Shown here piece by piece: positions 11,801 through 23,627 of a stretch of 64,000 nucleotides of DNA. A program made the translations under genes and the position numbers. The notes beneath the pieces were generated by a model. The model did no database searches, was not told the DNA's origin, and worked only from the letters and a program-made list of their open reading frames with translations. How positions within the stretch are numbered: the stretch's first letter is position 1; each line of letters starts with the position of its first letter. The DNA is from Cymbomonas tetramitiformis (Eukaryota > Chlorophyta > Pyramimonadophyceae > Pyramimonadales > Pyramimonadaceae): the NCBI GenBank assembly GCA_001247695.2, contig LGRX02025972.1, positions 1-64,000 of the forward strand. The letters run 5' to 3'.

Positions 11801-14800
11801 CAAGATCCAGAACACCCAATTCCTTGCAGGCATACTTGGAGTTGAAGGCTGCTACGAAGTTGTCATACCACGTGCGACTGTCAGTGGCCACAATGTAGTC
11901 ATCAACATATGCCAGAATAATGACCGTGATGTCAAAGTCCCTTATGAAATACAGACAGGGCTCAATATCACTGCGCCTCATCCTCTCGTCGTAGGCCATG
12001 ATGAAAGCATCGCTGGTCTCAAACCACTCTTTGCCCGCTTGCTTCAGGCCATACACCGCCTTGAGGAGCTTGGCACACGTCCTCCCCTGATACTCCAGCC
12101 CCCTAGGGAGTTGGACATACAGATCCTCCTCGAGGGTCGAGTTCAGGAAGGCTGTTTCCACATCCATGTGATACACCTGCAGGGAAAGGTTCAGCGCCAG
12201 AATGATAACCAGTCTCACTGAAGACAACTGAGTACACGGGGCAAAGGTGTCGAAATAGTCGACACCATACTCCTGCTTGTTGCCCCTCACACACACCCTC
12301 GCCTTGCGCTTTTGCAACTGGCGATGCTTGTCCAGCTTGACCTTCAACACCAAAGCCATGTCCAACAGGCGAACCCCAGGGGGTACATCCTCCTTGTCCA
12401 TCATCTCGAGAGCCTGCTTGACCGTAATCAGGGCCTCCAGCTCTGTCTGGATAGCTTCCATCCACTCATTAGCATCTGGCGCCCCCATAGCTTGCTTGAC
12501 CCCCTTTGGTTCAGTCACCCCAGGTGGCAGTACATCCACTGAGTCTCCAGCACACGCCTTCGCAACCGCTGCCAAGCATGTGTGCTCAGGAGGGAAATGC
12601 ACCTTACCCAATGGCAGATCAATGTGCGTGAAGTTCGTGAGCAACATAACACAGTATGGAAATGAGCTGGGCCCCACAGCTCGTGCGCATATGATCCCAG
12701 CCTCCAGCTTCTCACGTCCAGCATCTGCCATGACCTCAGTAAATAATGGGTAGTCGACATTGAGGTCACCAGTGTGCACAGCCGAGCGCACAGCAGGCAT
12801 ATGCTTGGGCTGGCCATCCAGATAGTCCCGGAGGCTCACCCAGCATGTCACATCTCCAGCCTTCACCTTCAGCACTGCCAAAATCTCGTCGCTCTCATCA
12901 GGCAAATAGGCCCCAACACCAAGAATACCATCTTCCAGGCCACTGGGAAGGGTGTCATGATATGCCGCATCCAGCATCGTCACCATGAAGTTAGTACTCA
13001 GTGGGGCCACTGCAGAAGGATCCCATGTGGTGACCACCTTGCCCAGCTTGTCCACAGCCTCATGGAAATCTGACCATACCAGACTTGACGATCTTGCCGG
13101 ACTCAGGATCATACAGTAAGTAAGCTGATGAGACCTCAGAGTGACCAATGTATCTGAGCTGCTTTGCCCGGTCACTGAGCTTGTGCTCCCTGCTGTCTGG
13201 GTCCACAAAGGCATATGCCAGACAGCCGAACACTCGAAGAAGTGAGAGGTCATAATGTTTCCCATACAACTTGTAGTAGGGGGACTGCCTGCGTAGAGGC
13301 TTCTGGAACGTCCTGTTCAAGGTGTACACAGTGTGCCGAACAGACAGTGGCCATACCTCCACACCAAAACCAGATGTCACCAGTAGCGCTCGAGCCATCG
13401 CCTGCACCGTTCTGTGGGATCTCTCAACCCGAGCCTGGTTCTCGTGGAGGTACGGTGACCCATGGCGCTGCTCAATGCCTCGCTCCTTGCAGTACTGCTG
13501 CGTCTGTCCAGCAATCATAGTCGAGTCTCCATCAGTGTGCAGCACCATGTGGTACTTCTCCTCGAGCTTCATGCGGCTCCTGTGCCTTCTGACCTCGACC
13601 AGGAACTCCTCCAGCGCCCCCAGATAGTCAGACTTCTTCTTCAGGAAGTATACACATATCCAGGATGTGCAATCATCCAAAAAGAGAACGAACCACCTGT
13701 ATCCACCAGCACTGTGCCTGAACGGCCCACAGGTGTCAGACCACACCAATAACCCAATCTCCTCAGCCCTCTCCCTGCCCGTAGGCTTCATGGAAGGTCT
13801 GATGGCTTTGGTCAGTCTGCAAGAGACACACCTCTCTGAACAACGCAACACCAGACTCTTGGCATATTGCGCAGACGTGATACCCATGGGGACCCCCTCG
13901 TCCAGCATGTCCTGCATGGTGATGTCGCCAATGTGTCCAAGGCGAAGGTGTGCAAGCATCTTGGCGTCAAGCTTCATCGCCGTATGCCCATCCTTGTACA
14001 ACACAACCACTGGCCACTTGGTCTCTCTGACCCATACCCTGTCTTCGCCACACATCTCCAGGTTCTCCACATTGTAACAAGAATCCAGCGGAGCTGAGAA
14101 TATCGTTTCCCCAGCAGGATACTCATGAACAATGGCGAACTGGGATGTAAACTGCCACCAGCTGGCCGTCTCCCATCTGGGTAATACCAAAAGAAATTTG
14201 GTGGAGTGAGGTGCCCTATCAAAATCACTGAGTGCCTTCTGCAGGCACCTCAGGATGACATCATGCTCATAGGGCGGGTTGCCATAGCATGCCTCACCTG
14301 CCCAGTCCCTGTCGAAGCAAGGCCGGTCAGTGGTGCAATAGTTGCCCAAGACGTGGTTGTCACTGGAGGCAAACAGCTCCAGAGTGAATGGCCCATGCTC
14401 TTCGATGTGCTTTCCAGCCTTCTCAAATTTCCAGTCCGATTTGTCCCGGTCAGAGTCATCGTGATATGCCGCACAGGCCACATATGCATCCAGAGCGCCA
14501 GTCACCCGATCCTCATATATGATGTACTGGTTGCCAACCCTGGAGAATGAGAATGTCACTCCCTCACTGGATATCCGCCTGGCTCCAAAGTCAACACTGA
14601 ACCCAGCATCCTCAAGTGCCACCACTGACACCAAATTGAAGGGCTGCCCAGGGATACAGTGTGCACCAGTGAACTGCAGTCCAATAGCGCGCCCAGTGAA
14701 CACATCCAGTTTGGCAAATGTCACCGTGCTACTGCCCTCCGACGAGACAGTACCTGCCTGTACTACACTGAAAGTGGAACGAGAACTGGTATCAAAGTCA

Positions 14801-17800
14801 CCCCCAAAACTAGCCATCGAGTTGAATATGTGCTTGGAGGCACCACTGTCCGACATGGCCACTTGACCACCGCCTGCAGCCAATGGCAGGTCGCTGGTGA
14901 ACACGTCAGTCTTGCTGTTCGCAGATGCAACACACAGGGCAAGTGAGGTGCACATAGGATGCCCCCCTCGTAGGTCACAATCATGCCTCGTCATCATCAG
15001 AGCCACTGCCATCCTCCAGATCAGGCGCATCATAATACCAATCAGCCCCAGGGTCAGCGCCCTCGGGACAGAGGTGGTGCTTGCAAGGCGGACAGAATAG
15101 TCCAGATGCCCAATCATCAGAGGGGATGCCACCCACTCCTTCAAGGGGCTGCAACATGCACACATCATCCTCCTCGTCCGAGTCCGAGGCGTCCACCAGA
15201 TCAGGCATAGCATCCGAAGCATAGCCATCATCATCCGAGTCAATGTTAGAAGCTGTATCCAGAGCACTGATGGAGTTACCAGAGTCATCGCCACAATGAT
15301 GACAAAACAGCCCAGATGCCCAATCATCAGAGGGGATACCACCCACTCCTTCAAAGGGCTGCCATGAGTGCTCACCATCCTCCTCGTCCGAGTCAGAGGC
15401 ATCCACTAGAGCTGGCATAGTATCTGAAGCATAATCTTCATCATCCGAGTCAGAGGAATCACTCAGACCAGGCACACAGCCGAGTCTAGATAGTGTGTGA
15501 CAGGCCCAGGCATGATGGCCAGCAGCAATCTGTGCAGGTGTTGTGAAACTGACATCAGAGTCACCCAGTGCATACACATGCTCAGGCAATGGGTGAGAAG
15601 AGAAGGCATGTTGAAAGGCAACCTGCTCAACACCATACACCACACAGGCATCCGGTGTGGTCCCAGAGGTATAATCTTCTGGATCCGAAGAGTCATCACC
15701 ATGATGAGAAGAGCCTTCAGAGTCATAGCCACTGTGATCTGAACCGTCACTGCCATCAGACGCGGAGTCAAAGTCCCACTCATCCTCATAACCATATCCC
15801 AGCAAGGCCCAGAAGTCCTCAATCGCCTTCACCGTGTCTCGAGTAACCATGCTGAGTAAAGTTACCCATGACTGCAGCTTCTCAAAGGACCCTCGTACCA
15901 TGACCGGCTCCTTCTCAATCAGACGCTGCAGTAGACCGTGCTGCTCCGCCACAAGGTGCTTGGCACACTCCATCTTCACTTGGCACACCACTCTGCCAAC
16001 AGCAGGAAAGTGAGGATCTTCCAGCACCTTCAATGCCCTGTCCGACACTTCCACAGAGCCACTCATGAACATACTATGCACATACTGGACATCCGAAGTG
16101 TACCATGGCTGCCTGGGGGATATCTGATACCCAGGTCCAAGATGTTGCTCCCTTCCTGCCTCCCATAGGGCTTGGGTAGGATCAAGCTTCCTCCCAGGCA
16201 GAGCTGTGCACAGAGTATCAATGTAGACAAACGAGTCGTACACCGGAGCCACAGGGAAATACTTGTGCTTGTTCAATAAGAACTGATGCTTATTGGGCTG
16301 ATAGGGGTGTGACTTCTTACCAGGTCTCCTCAATGTAGAGTGCCCTCTCATAGAAGCATCAGACCTCCACCGACAGACCCCACTCACAGATTGGTCCTCA
16401 ACCTCAACAGGGAAAGAACCCTCAGAAGATGTAAGTCCACCCAGAACTGCATAGTAGTTGTGCAGGGAGATACCAGATGTAGACCCAATACAGTCTTCCA
16501 CAGTGCAACCAGAGATAAATTGAGGCATGTCCTCAGAGAAACAGGTAACCACGCTGTCCAGCTCACAGATTGCATACAGAGCCTCCCCAGAAGCATCCAC
16601 ACCAGGGTCCTGCTGAGCTTCAGTGACAGCAGCCGCACGATTGGGTAGCTTCCCATGCTTCTGGTAGTCCTGGACCCTCTTCATTATCGCGTCCCTCCTC
16701 TTGGGATTCTTCTTGAGGTACTCCTCCCGCTTGTCCTCGTGAGTCACAAAGCATTCCTTGGACGAGTGCCCAGTCATATGACATATCGGACACGGAACCT
16801 TCTTGAGCATCACAGTACGTTTCTGCTCCTCCTGCTTGCGCCTGTCCTCCACGATTCCAGCACCCGTCTCTGTAGCTGCTGCTGAAGTAGCTATAACGTT
16901 GTCGTAGTGGTCACACACCGCGTCACTCAGCTCCTGGAACGACGGTATCTTGTTCTTGGAGTACATAGAACGTACCAAGACATATGCCGGGTTCAAAGAA
17001 TTCAGCACCATAGCCACAAAGACCGCCTCCAGGCTGGCAACATGAAATTTCTCACCGGTCGGCAGGAATTCGCTCGTGTACGCATATTCCTTCACCCTGT
17101 CGAGAATCTGCCGCGCACTCAGAAAGCCCGGCAGTGGGTTAGCAAGCGACGCAAACTTCTTCGTGCCATCAAGCAGAGCCTTAACCTGCCTCACAAAGTA
17201 CGCAGAGCCCGTGCTCCGACGCATTTTAACTAGCTGCCGCCAGGCCAAGACACCGTCCGCCTCCTCGCAGTACGTCTGCACAACCGCATTTGCCGTCTTG
17301 GAAGTCACGGCCGACAGAAAGTCGTGAAACAACTGATTCGCTGCCACAGAGAAGTGCTCGTCCTTCTTGATGTCCTCCAAGTCGCGCGCGTCCGATAAGA
17401 GTAACGCCAGCGTCCGGTGACGCAAACATGGCACAATTTTACCGCGGAACTCCAGCCACTTGCTGTCATTTTCTGCTTCCTGACCAGAATAAAGTTGTTC
17501 AGACTTGAAACTCTTCAACATTTCCGCCAGAGGAGGCAAAGGTACGCCCGCAGTACCATCCGCAACGTGAGAGTGAACACCAGAACTAGACATACCGGAT
17601 TTCGCGGCCTCAGGAGACGCAACAGCTTCTCCTGTCCCCGCATTCTGATTCGCAGCCAACTGGGGCACTGTCTGTGCCAGGACCTGAACCATTTTCATAA
17701 GCTCATTTATACGCGCGTCTTGCTGCAAAGATAGCTGTTGTTGTCGCTCATCGATAAGAGCTGTCAGCGCTGCAGAGTCCTCCCCAACTGAAGTTCCACC

Positions 17801-20800
17801 TTCCGACAGCACCTCCGAGATATCGCCGTAAGTAGATTCCACACTCAGTCCTGTTGGGGTCCGCTCCGCAAGCTTGGCCTTGTCTTGTTTCATACTCATT
17901 TCCGAAAAACGCGCAGCAAAAATTTGCGTGATACAACCGTAGGTTAACACTTACTGTGTAGTAAGTGGGCCCAAAACCTGTAGGAATTCGAGAGTTTCGT
18001 TTTCACAAAAGCAATCATGAACTTTCATTATCAAAAGATATACCAGTTCGCAGCTCGAAACGCCACGAACATTTGCGCGCCATCATTACTGATTGGGCGA
18101 TCTTATGTGAAAGTTCACCAAACAGACTCCTACGTGTCACTGTCGTGTTCATAACGACCGCAGTGACACTCTAGAGTACAGATGAACTCATTACGCACTT
18201 CCCGATGGTCATCAGTGATCTGACGGCCACGATTAGTTCAGCAGATCTACAGATCTAGATCTAAGGGTTCCATAGGGTTTCTTTAGGGTTTCTTTAGGGT
18301 TTCTTCAGGGTTCGAGCATCCTGACTACTGTACAATGTCTAGATAGTCATGCTTTACACCAAACTGATCAGCAGCACTTGCAGATTCCAATACACCTGGC
18401 ACCAGCAGCCACTGTCCATCGCTCATGCCACCTGGCACCGAGATGCCCTCCTGGAAGCTCGTGCCACCTGGCACCAGCAGCCACTGTCCGTCGCTCATGC
18501 CACCTGGCACCAGCAGCCACTGTCCGTCGCTCATGCCACCTGGCAGCAGCAGCCACTGTCCATCGCTCATGCCAACTTGGCAGCAGCAGCCACTGTCCAT
18601 GGCTCATGCCACCATGGCAGCAGCAGCCACTGTCCATGGCTCATGCCACCATGGCAGCAGCAGCCACTGTCCATGGCTCATGCCACCATGGCAGCAGCAG
18701 CCACTGTCCATGGCTCATGCCACCATGGCAGCAGCAGCCACTGTCCATGGCTCATGCCACCATGGCAGCAGCAGCCACTGTCCATGGCTCATGCCACCAT
18801 GGCAGCAGCAGCCACTGTCCGTCGCTCAGGCCACCTGGCAGCAGCAGCCACTGTCCGTCGCTCATGCCACCTGGCAGCAGCAGCCACTGTCCATCGCTCA
18901 TGCCAACTTGGCAGCAGCAGCCACTGTCCATGGCTCATGCCACCTTGGCAGCAGCAGCCACTGTCCATCGCTCATGCCACCTGGCAGCAGCAGCCACTGT
19001 CCATCGCTCATGCCACCTGGCAGCAGCAGCCACTGTCCGTCGCTCAGGCCACCTGGCAGCAGCAGCCACTGTCCATGGCTCATGCCACCTGGCAGCAGCA
19101 GCCACTGTCCATCGCTCATGCCAACTTGGCAGCAGCAGCCACTGTCCATGGCTCATGCCACCTTGGCACCAGCAGCCACTGTCCATCGCTCATGCCACCT
19201 GGCAGCAGCAGCCACTGTCCGTCGCTCATGCCACCTGGCAGCAGCAGCCACTGTCCATGGCTCATGCCACCTTGGCAGCAGCAGCCACTGTCCATGGCTC
19301 ATGCCACCTGGCAGCCAGTAGAAAGCCTGGCCACTGACCTTACTGGAGCAAGGCCGACGTGGGCGAATACATGATACTCTGAGCCTGCCTCATTCACGCC
19401 GCAGGGTGCCCACATTCCGCATAGTTTGAGCGGCGAGATGGCTGAGCCCGGCCTCATTCACGCCGCAGGGCGCCCACAGTCCGCATAGTTTGAGCGGCGA
19501 GATGGCTGAGCCCGGCCTCCTTCACGCCGCAGGGCGCCCACAGTCCGCATAGTTTGAGCGGCGAGATGGCTGAGCCCGGCCTCATTCACGCCACGGGGTG
19601 CCCACATTCCGCATAGTTTGAGCGGCGAGATGGCTGAGCCCGGCCTCATTCACGCCGCAGGGCGCCCACAGTCCGCATAGTTTGAGCAGCGAGATGGCTG
19701 AGCTCGGCCTCCTTCGAGCCGTGGAGGGATGGCTGGACCGAGAGATGTGGCGGCGGATACGAAGCGATCCCGAATCGATAGCGAGCCAAGTGGAAACTGC
19801 ACAGCGGACATGAAGGGGGCGCGGGGGCTTCCACCTGCTCGCCGCTGTCGATGCGGGCTTGTTGCTGAGCGGCGCACTCCTCGATGCGAAGCTTGGGCAT
19901 CCCGGCCACGATGGCCGCCGTCATGCCTCCCATCTGCACGCCCGGAAAACAGAGGCACCGAGATCATTCTTCGACGAGGTCCGATCGATGTCCAAACGCT
20001 GCCTAAGGGGGGCCTGTGTTCCCGAGAGCGCAGGCCTCTAAACGCAATACCTTGAAGCACAGCAGATGGCACTGCAACCCCACGTGGCGGCGCCTTCGTC
20101 ACAACGGCAGGTGGCATGGCATTGGCGCATCTCCGGCAAAAAGACGGTCCCTGCTTTCAGCGTCCCTGGTGGAAAGAAAGGAGGCAGTGGAGACGGCACG
20201 GACGCGCTCCATGGCGCACTCTAGTCTCTGCTATGGGACTCTTTCTGGAGGAGCTGCGTGTTGGAGAAGCATCGGCGTGCATCGGTCGTGATCCCACCGC
20301 CTCAATTTCCTCAATGATTTCGAGCGCAGACTTCTCCAACTGGTCGGTCAGAGACTCCATCATGTATGATCCTGCCCATGGATCTGCTACCTGATCGGAG
20401 GGCCGGGGCAAGCTGTGAGCATAACGGGCAGATCACACACATCACGCTTTCCTGGAAGGCAGGGGCCGCATGTATTAAGAGCTGGCCACGTGGCGCACAC
20501 TGTCTCCTCCGGTCTCTACGCGGCGGGCACCAAATGGCCGTGCAAGGGGACGACAGGAAAGGGCCAGGGAGTATGCGCAAGTATGCAAGTAACTTTCGGC
20601 TTTCGTTTGAGGAGATTCGGTTACACCAAAGCACTGCACGTGATGCACGCCGCGGCTACCTCAACCAAACGATGATCAATGCGCCGTTGCGGGCTACGAC
20701 TGGCTTTGAGCGGGGCGCCGCGAATGACGCGCTCGAGAAGGCTGCTTGGGAGATGTCTCATTCACCCGAGGATGCCACGCTCGAGTACATGTCCGCAATC

Positions 20801-23595
20801 CAGGACTTCATGGCCCCGGCAATCCACGAGAACGAGCGCCTTCGACGCGACAAGAGCATGGGCTAGCACGTCTGAAGACAAGCGGACTGCGCTCACAGCA
20901 CTCCTTCCGCAAGACGGCTAGCGTATGTAAGCGATGGGCAAAATAAGGGAGGTGCAAGGAGCGACGGGGCGGTGACTGGGGCCCAACAAGGGGGGAAGCG
21001 GGGAGCAAGCCGGCACTGATTGAGGGATCGCACTTTAGTGATCCCTGTCTCATGCTGCAGCACAAGTTGTGTGTTACGTGCAACGTGGGCCGAGAGCTCC
21101 GTGGGGAGTGCAATGGCCTGAGGGCGTCATCACAACCGCCAGGACACGCATCAGTCCCGTTCCACCCATGCTGCTAGAGGAGTGGGATTCCACGGGATTG
21201 GAACGCCCTTTCCCGGATTGCAGGAGTTTTGGCCCACCAGCGCTCTCACCCTCGCCCCCGCCGTGCCCTCACAATCGCTCGCTGACCGTAGGTCACTGTT
21301 CACTATGTTCTCGGGCTTCTTAGATTTGTAGAGATCAGCCCCATCACTCTGTACCGCTGGGTCCCCTCTTATCCACGAGATCAACATCGCCCGCCAGGCG
21401 TGCACGGGAAGGGGAGATCGGCGCCAGGCGTGCACGGGAAGGGGAGATCGGCGCCAGGCGTGCACAGGAAGGGGATATCGGCGCCAGGCGTGCACGGGAA
21501 GGGGAGATCGGCGCCAGGCGTGCACGGGAAGGGGAGATCGGCGCCAGGCGTGCACAGGAAGGGGAGATCGGCAGGATGGGAGTGCATTGAAGCCATTGCC
21601 AAGGCTCGGGCTCGAGGCGCAAACGTCCGAGGAGGGGAGGGAGGGAAAGCAAGTTTTTCGAGCACCTCGTCAAATGAGTTTGTGTGCAGACTCTGAGTTC
21701 CGCCGAAGATGGCCCCCATAGCCTGGCCACCGGCAGGGGTGGGACGTCAGGGCAGGGCAGCATCCCCAGATATTGTACACACACACACACAACATACATA
21801 GTGTAGCCGGTCTTCTGCGGTGTGCCAAAGGAGTCGGTCCAAGAATAAACAAACCCACACACTATGACGCTGAGGGCGAGAGGAGGAGCTTGCCATTCAT
21901 GCCATGGGTGGCACTGGTTCTCTCGGATCAACATTTCATTCTATCACAACATCATAGTTCAGGGAACTGTCACCTCCACGGTGGTGCGGATGATGTTGTT
22001 CATGGGGTCCTGCTCCGTCAGCGAGTACCCCGAGGTCTGGGAGTGCGTGCGCAGGATGAGCGACTTCTCATTCTTTGGCTCGAAGCTGGCGGAGCAGCGA
22101 GATCCACCAAGCCGGAGTGGAGGGGCAAGAGGGGAGGGGGGCGGCGGGGCAAGAGGGAATGAGGCGGATCAGAGATCTGGTGCGATCGGATTTGTTCTGT
22201 GCGCACACAGAGGGCACCGCGGGTTCCCAGACGGCGCGCCACAATTGGACCACCATCAGGTAATCAGGCAGCCCTTCGCAGGATATGCCCATTTCCACGG
22301 AGAAGAAGGGTAAGCCGGGTCCATGGCTTGGGATCGGCCAGAACTGTAAATGCAATCGGCGGCCACATACTGAACGGCATGAGATCGGCCAACAAAAGCC
22401 AGCCCACCATCATCCCAGTGGATGTGAGAAGCAAATCAAGAGCAGGGCGGGGCCGTGACAAGATACCACAAACGCATACATATTCCCAACCCAAATGCAA
22501 AGCAGCATGGAAAGATGATCGGCGGCCACATACGCACGGTGCACGGAAGTGAATGCCACAGGACTCGCAGCATGCTAACTCTGGAAGAAGACGGCGCTCT
22601 CAGGGGTGAGACCTGGCCTTGGACGTGTTACCGGGGTGCTGCGTACCGCTGCTTGACCAGCTTTGCCCAAAGGCGCCGCGCAGCGCGCATCTTAGCGATC
22701 TCCACGTAGAAGTTCATGCCGATGGCCCAGAAGAAGGAGAAGCGCGGAGCGCACTCGTCAACCGAGAGTCCCGCTGCCTGCACCCAGCCGCCCCCTCTCG
22801 CGCCCTCCAGCAACCTTCCTCACTGCCACGAAACGCGGACGATGGCGGGGACAGGAAATGACACAAGGAGCTGCCATGGCCATCTTCCGGATGCAGCTGC
22901 AAAACTCTACGCTGTGCCGGGTAAGTGCATGGAGCGCAGAGAGTGACGGGCGGAGGCATTGGGAATTCGGCGGGTGTCCGAGGTCACCTGAGCGCATCTG
23001 ATGTACTCCAAACCGTCCGCAAGCGTGAATGCCAGCTCGAGAGTCGAGTTCGCCCCGGCCTCCTGCGCGCAACAGCTCAGGTGCACACAAGTCGGCGCTC
23101 CTTTCAAGCAGGCTTCCAGCGGCCACCACCCGCTGTTCCACGATTGCTACTGTACTGTAGTGTAAGAACTGGCCGTGAAAGCATGTCGTTGCAGTCCGTG
23201 CACGATGCCCCAGCGCGGACTCTCGAGGCGCGCCGCGTCAGCCTCGGAGAGGCCTCCCCATCGATTTAAATCGATTTTAAAGCCCTTTCTCTTTCCCTGC
23301 TCTTGCCCGTGGTGCAGTTTTCACAAGCGAGGGTGAGATATGAAAAGTGGCCGCAGCTCTGCGCCTCCCAGATGTCCCAGCCCCAAACTGCATGCCCGAG
23401 GTCTTTCACCGCCCTTTCACAACCCTTTAGGCAAGCTGAGCTCCCCATGTTGGACAAGGTAGAAGCCCGGAGGGCCCTGCGAGCAAAGCTACCTGCATAT
23501 GGTACCCGGAGATGGAGATGGAGTTGTAACGGGGCATGTACTTGCTGGTGTAGGCCATGATGTCCCCGATGAGACGCATGGATGGCTGCGGAGGG

Positions 23596-23627
<32 letters not shown>

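Larger units (their letters stand above)
10380..18392 (-). mobile_element. Ty1/copia-type LTR retrotransposon in a MUT intron
   Basis: The element is 8.0 kb, transcribed on the minus strand like its host gene. It has two LTRs, a Gag with a CCHC knuckle, and a copia-order pol (protease, integrase, then reverse transcriptase and RNase H). It is flanked by a 5-bp duplication, CACCT, at 10375-10379 and 18393-18397. A purine tract AGAAGGGG abuts the left (3') LTR at 10783-10790. The insertion splits a minisatellite whose units resume on both sides. The LTRs differ only by an 11-bp indel as far as I can see by eye, which suggests a young insertion. Coding is split over three frames. Confidence 0.93.

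Noticed and set aside
18349..19374. Three overlapping plus-strand ORFs of about 300-340 codons rich in Ala, His and Ser
   Set aside because: They are read-through of a 36-37 bp minisatellite in three frames, inside a MUT intron.
20230..20275. A minus-strand reading [11 protein letters not shown] resembling the missing MUT segment
   Set aside because: It lies after, not before, the exon at 20390-20298 in transcript order and ends quickly in a stop, so it is probably chance.
21394..21572. CRISPR-like direct repeats
   Set aside because: The 30-bp units are head-to-tail without spacers, in an intron of a nuclear gene; this is a minisatellite.
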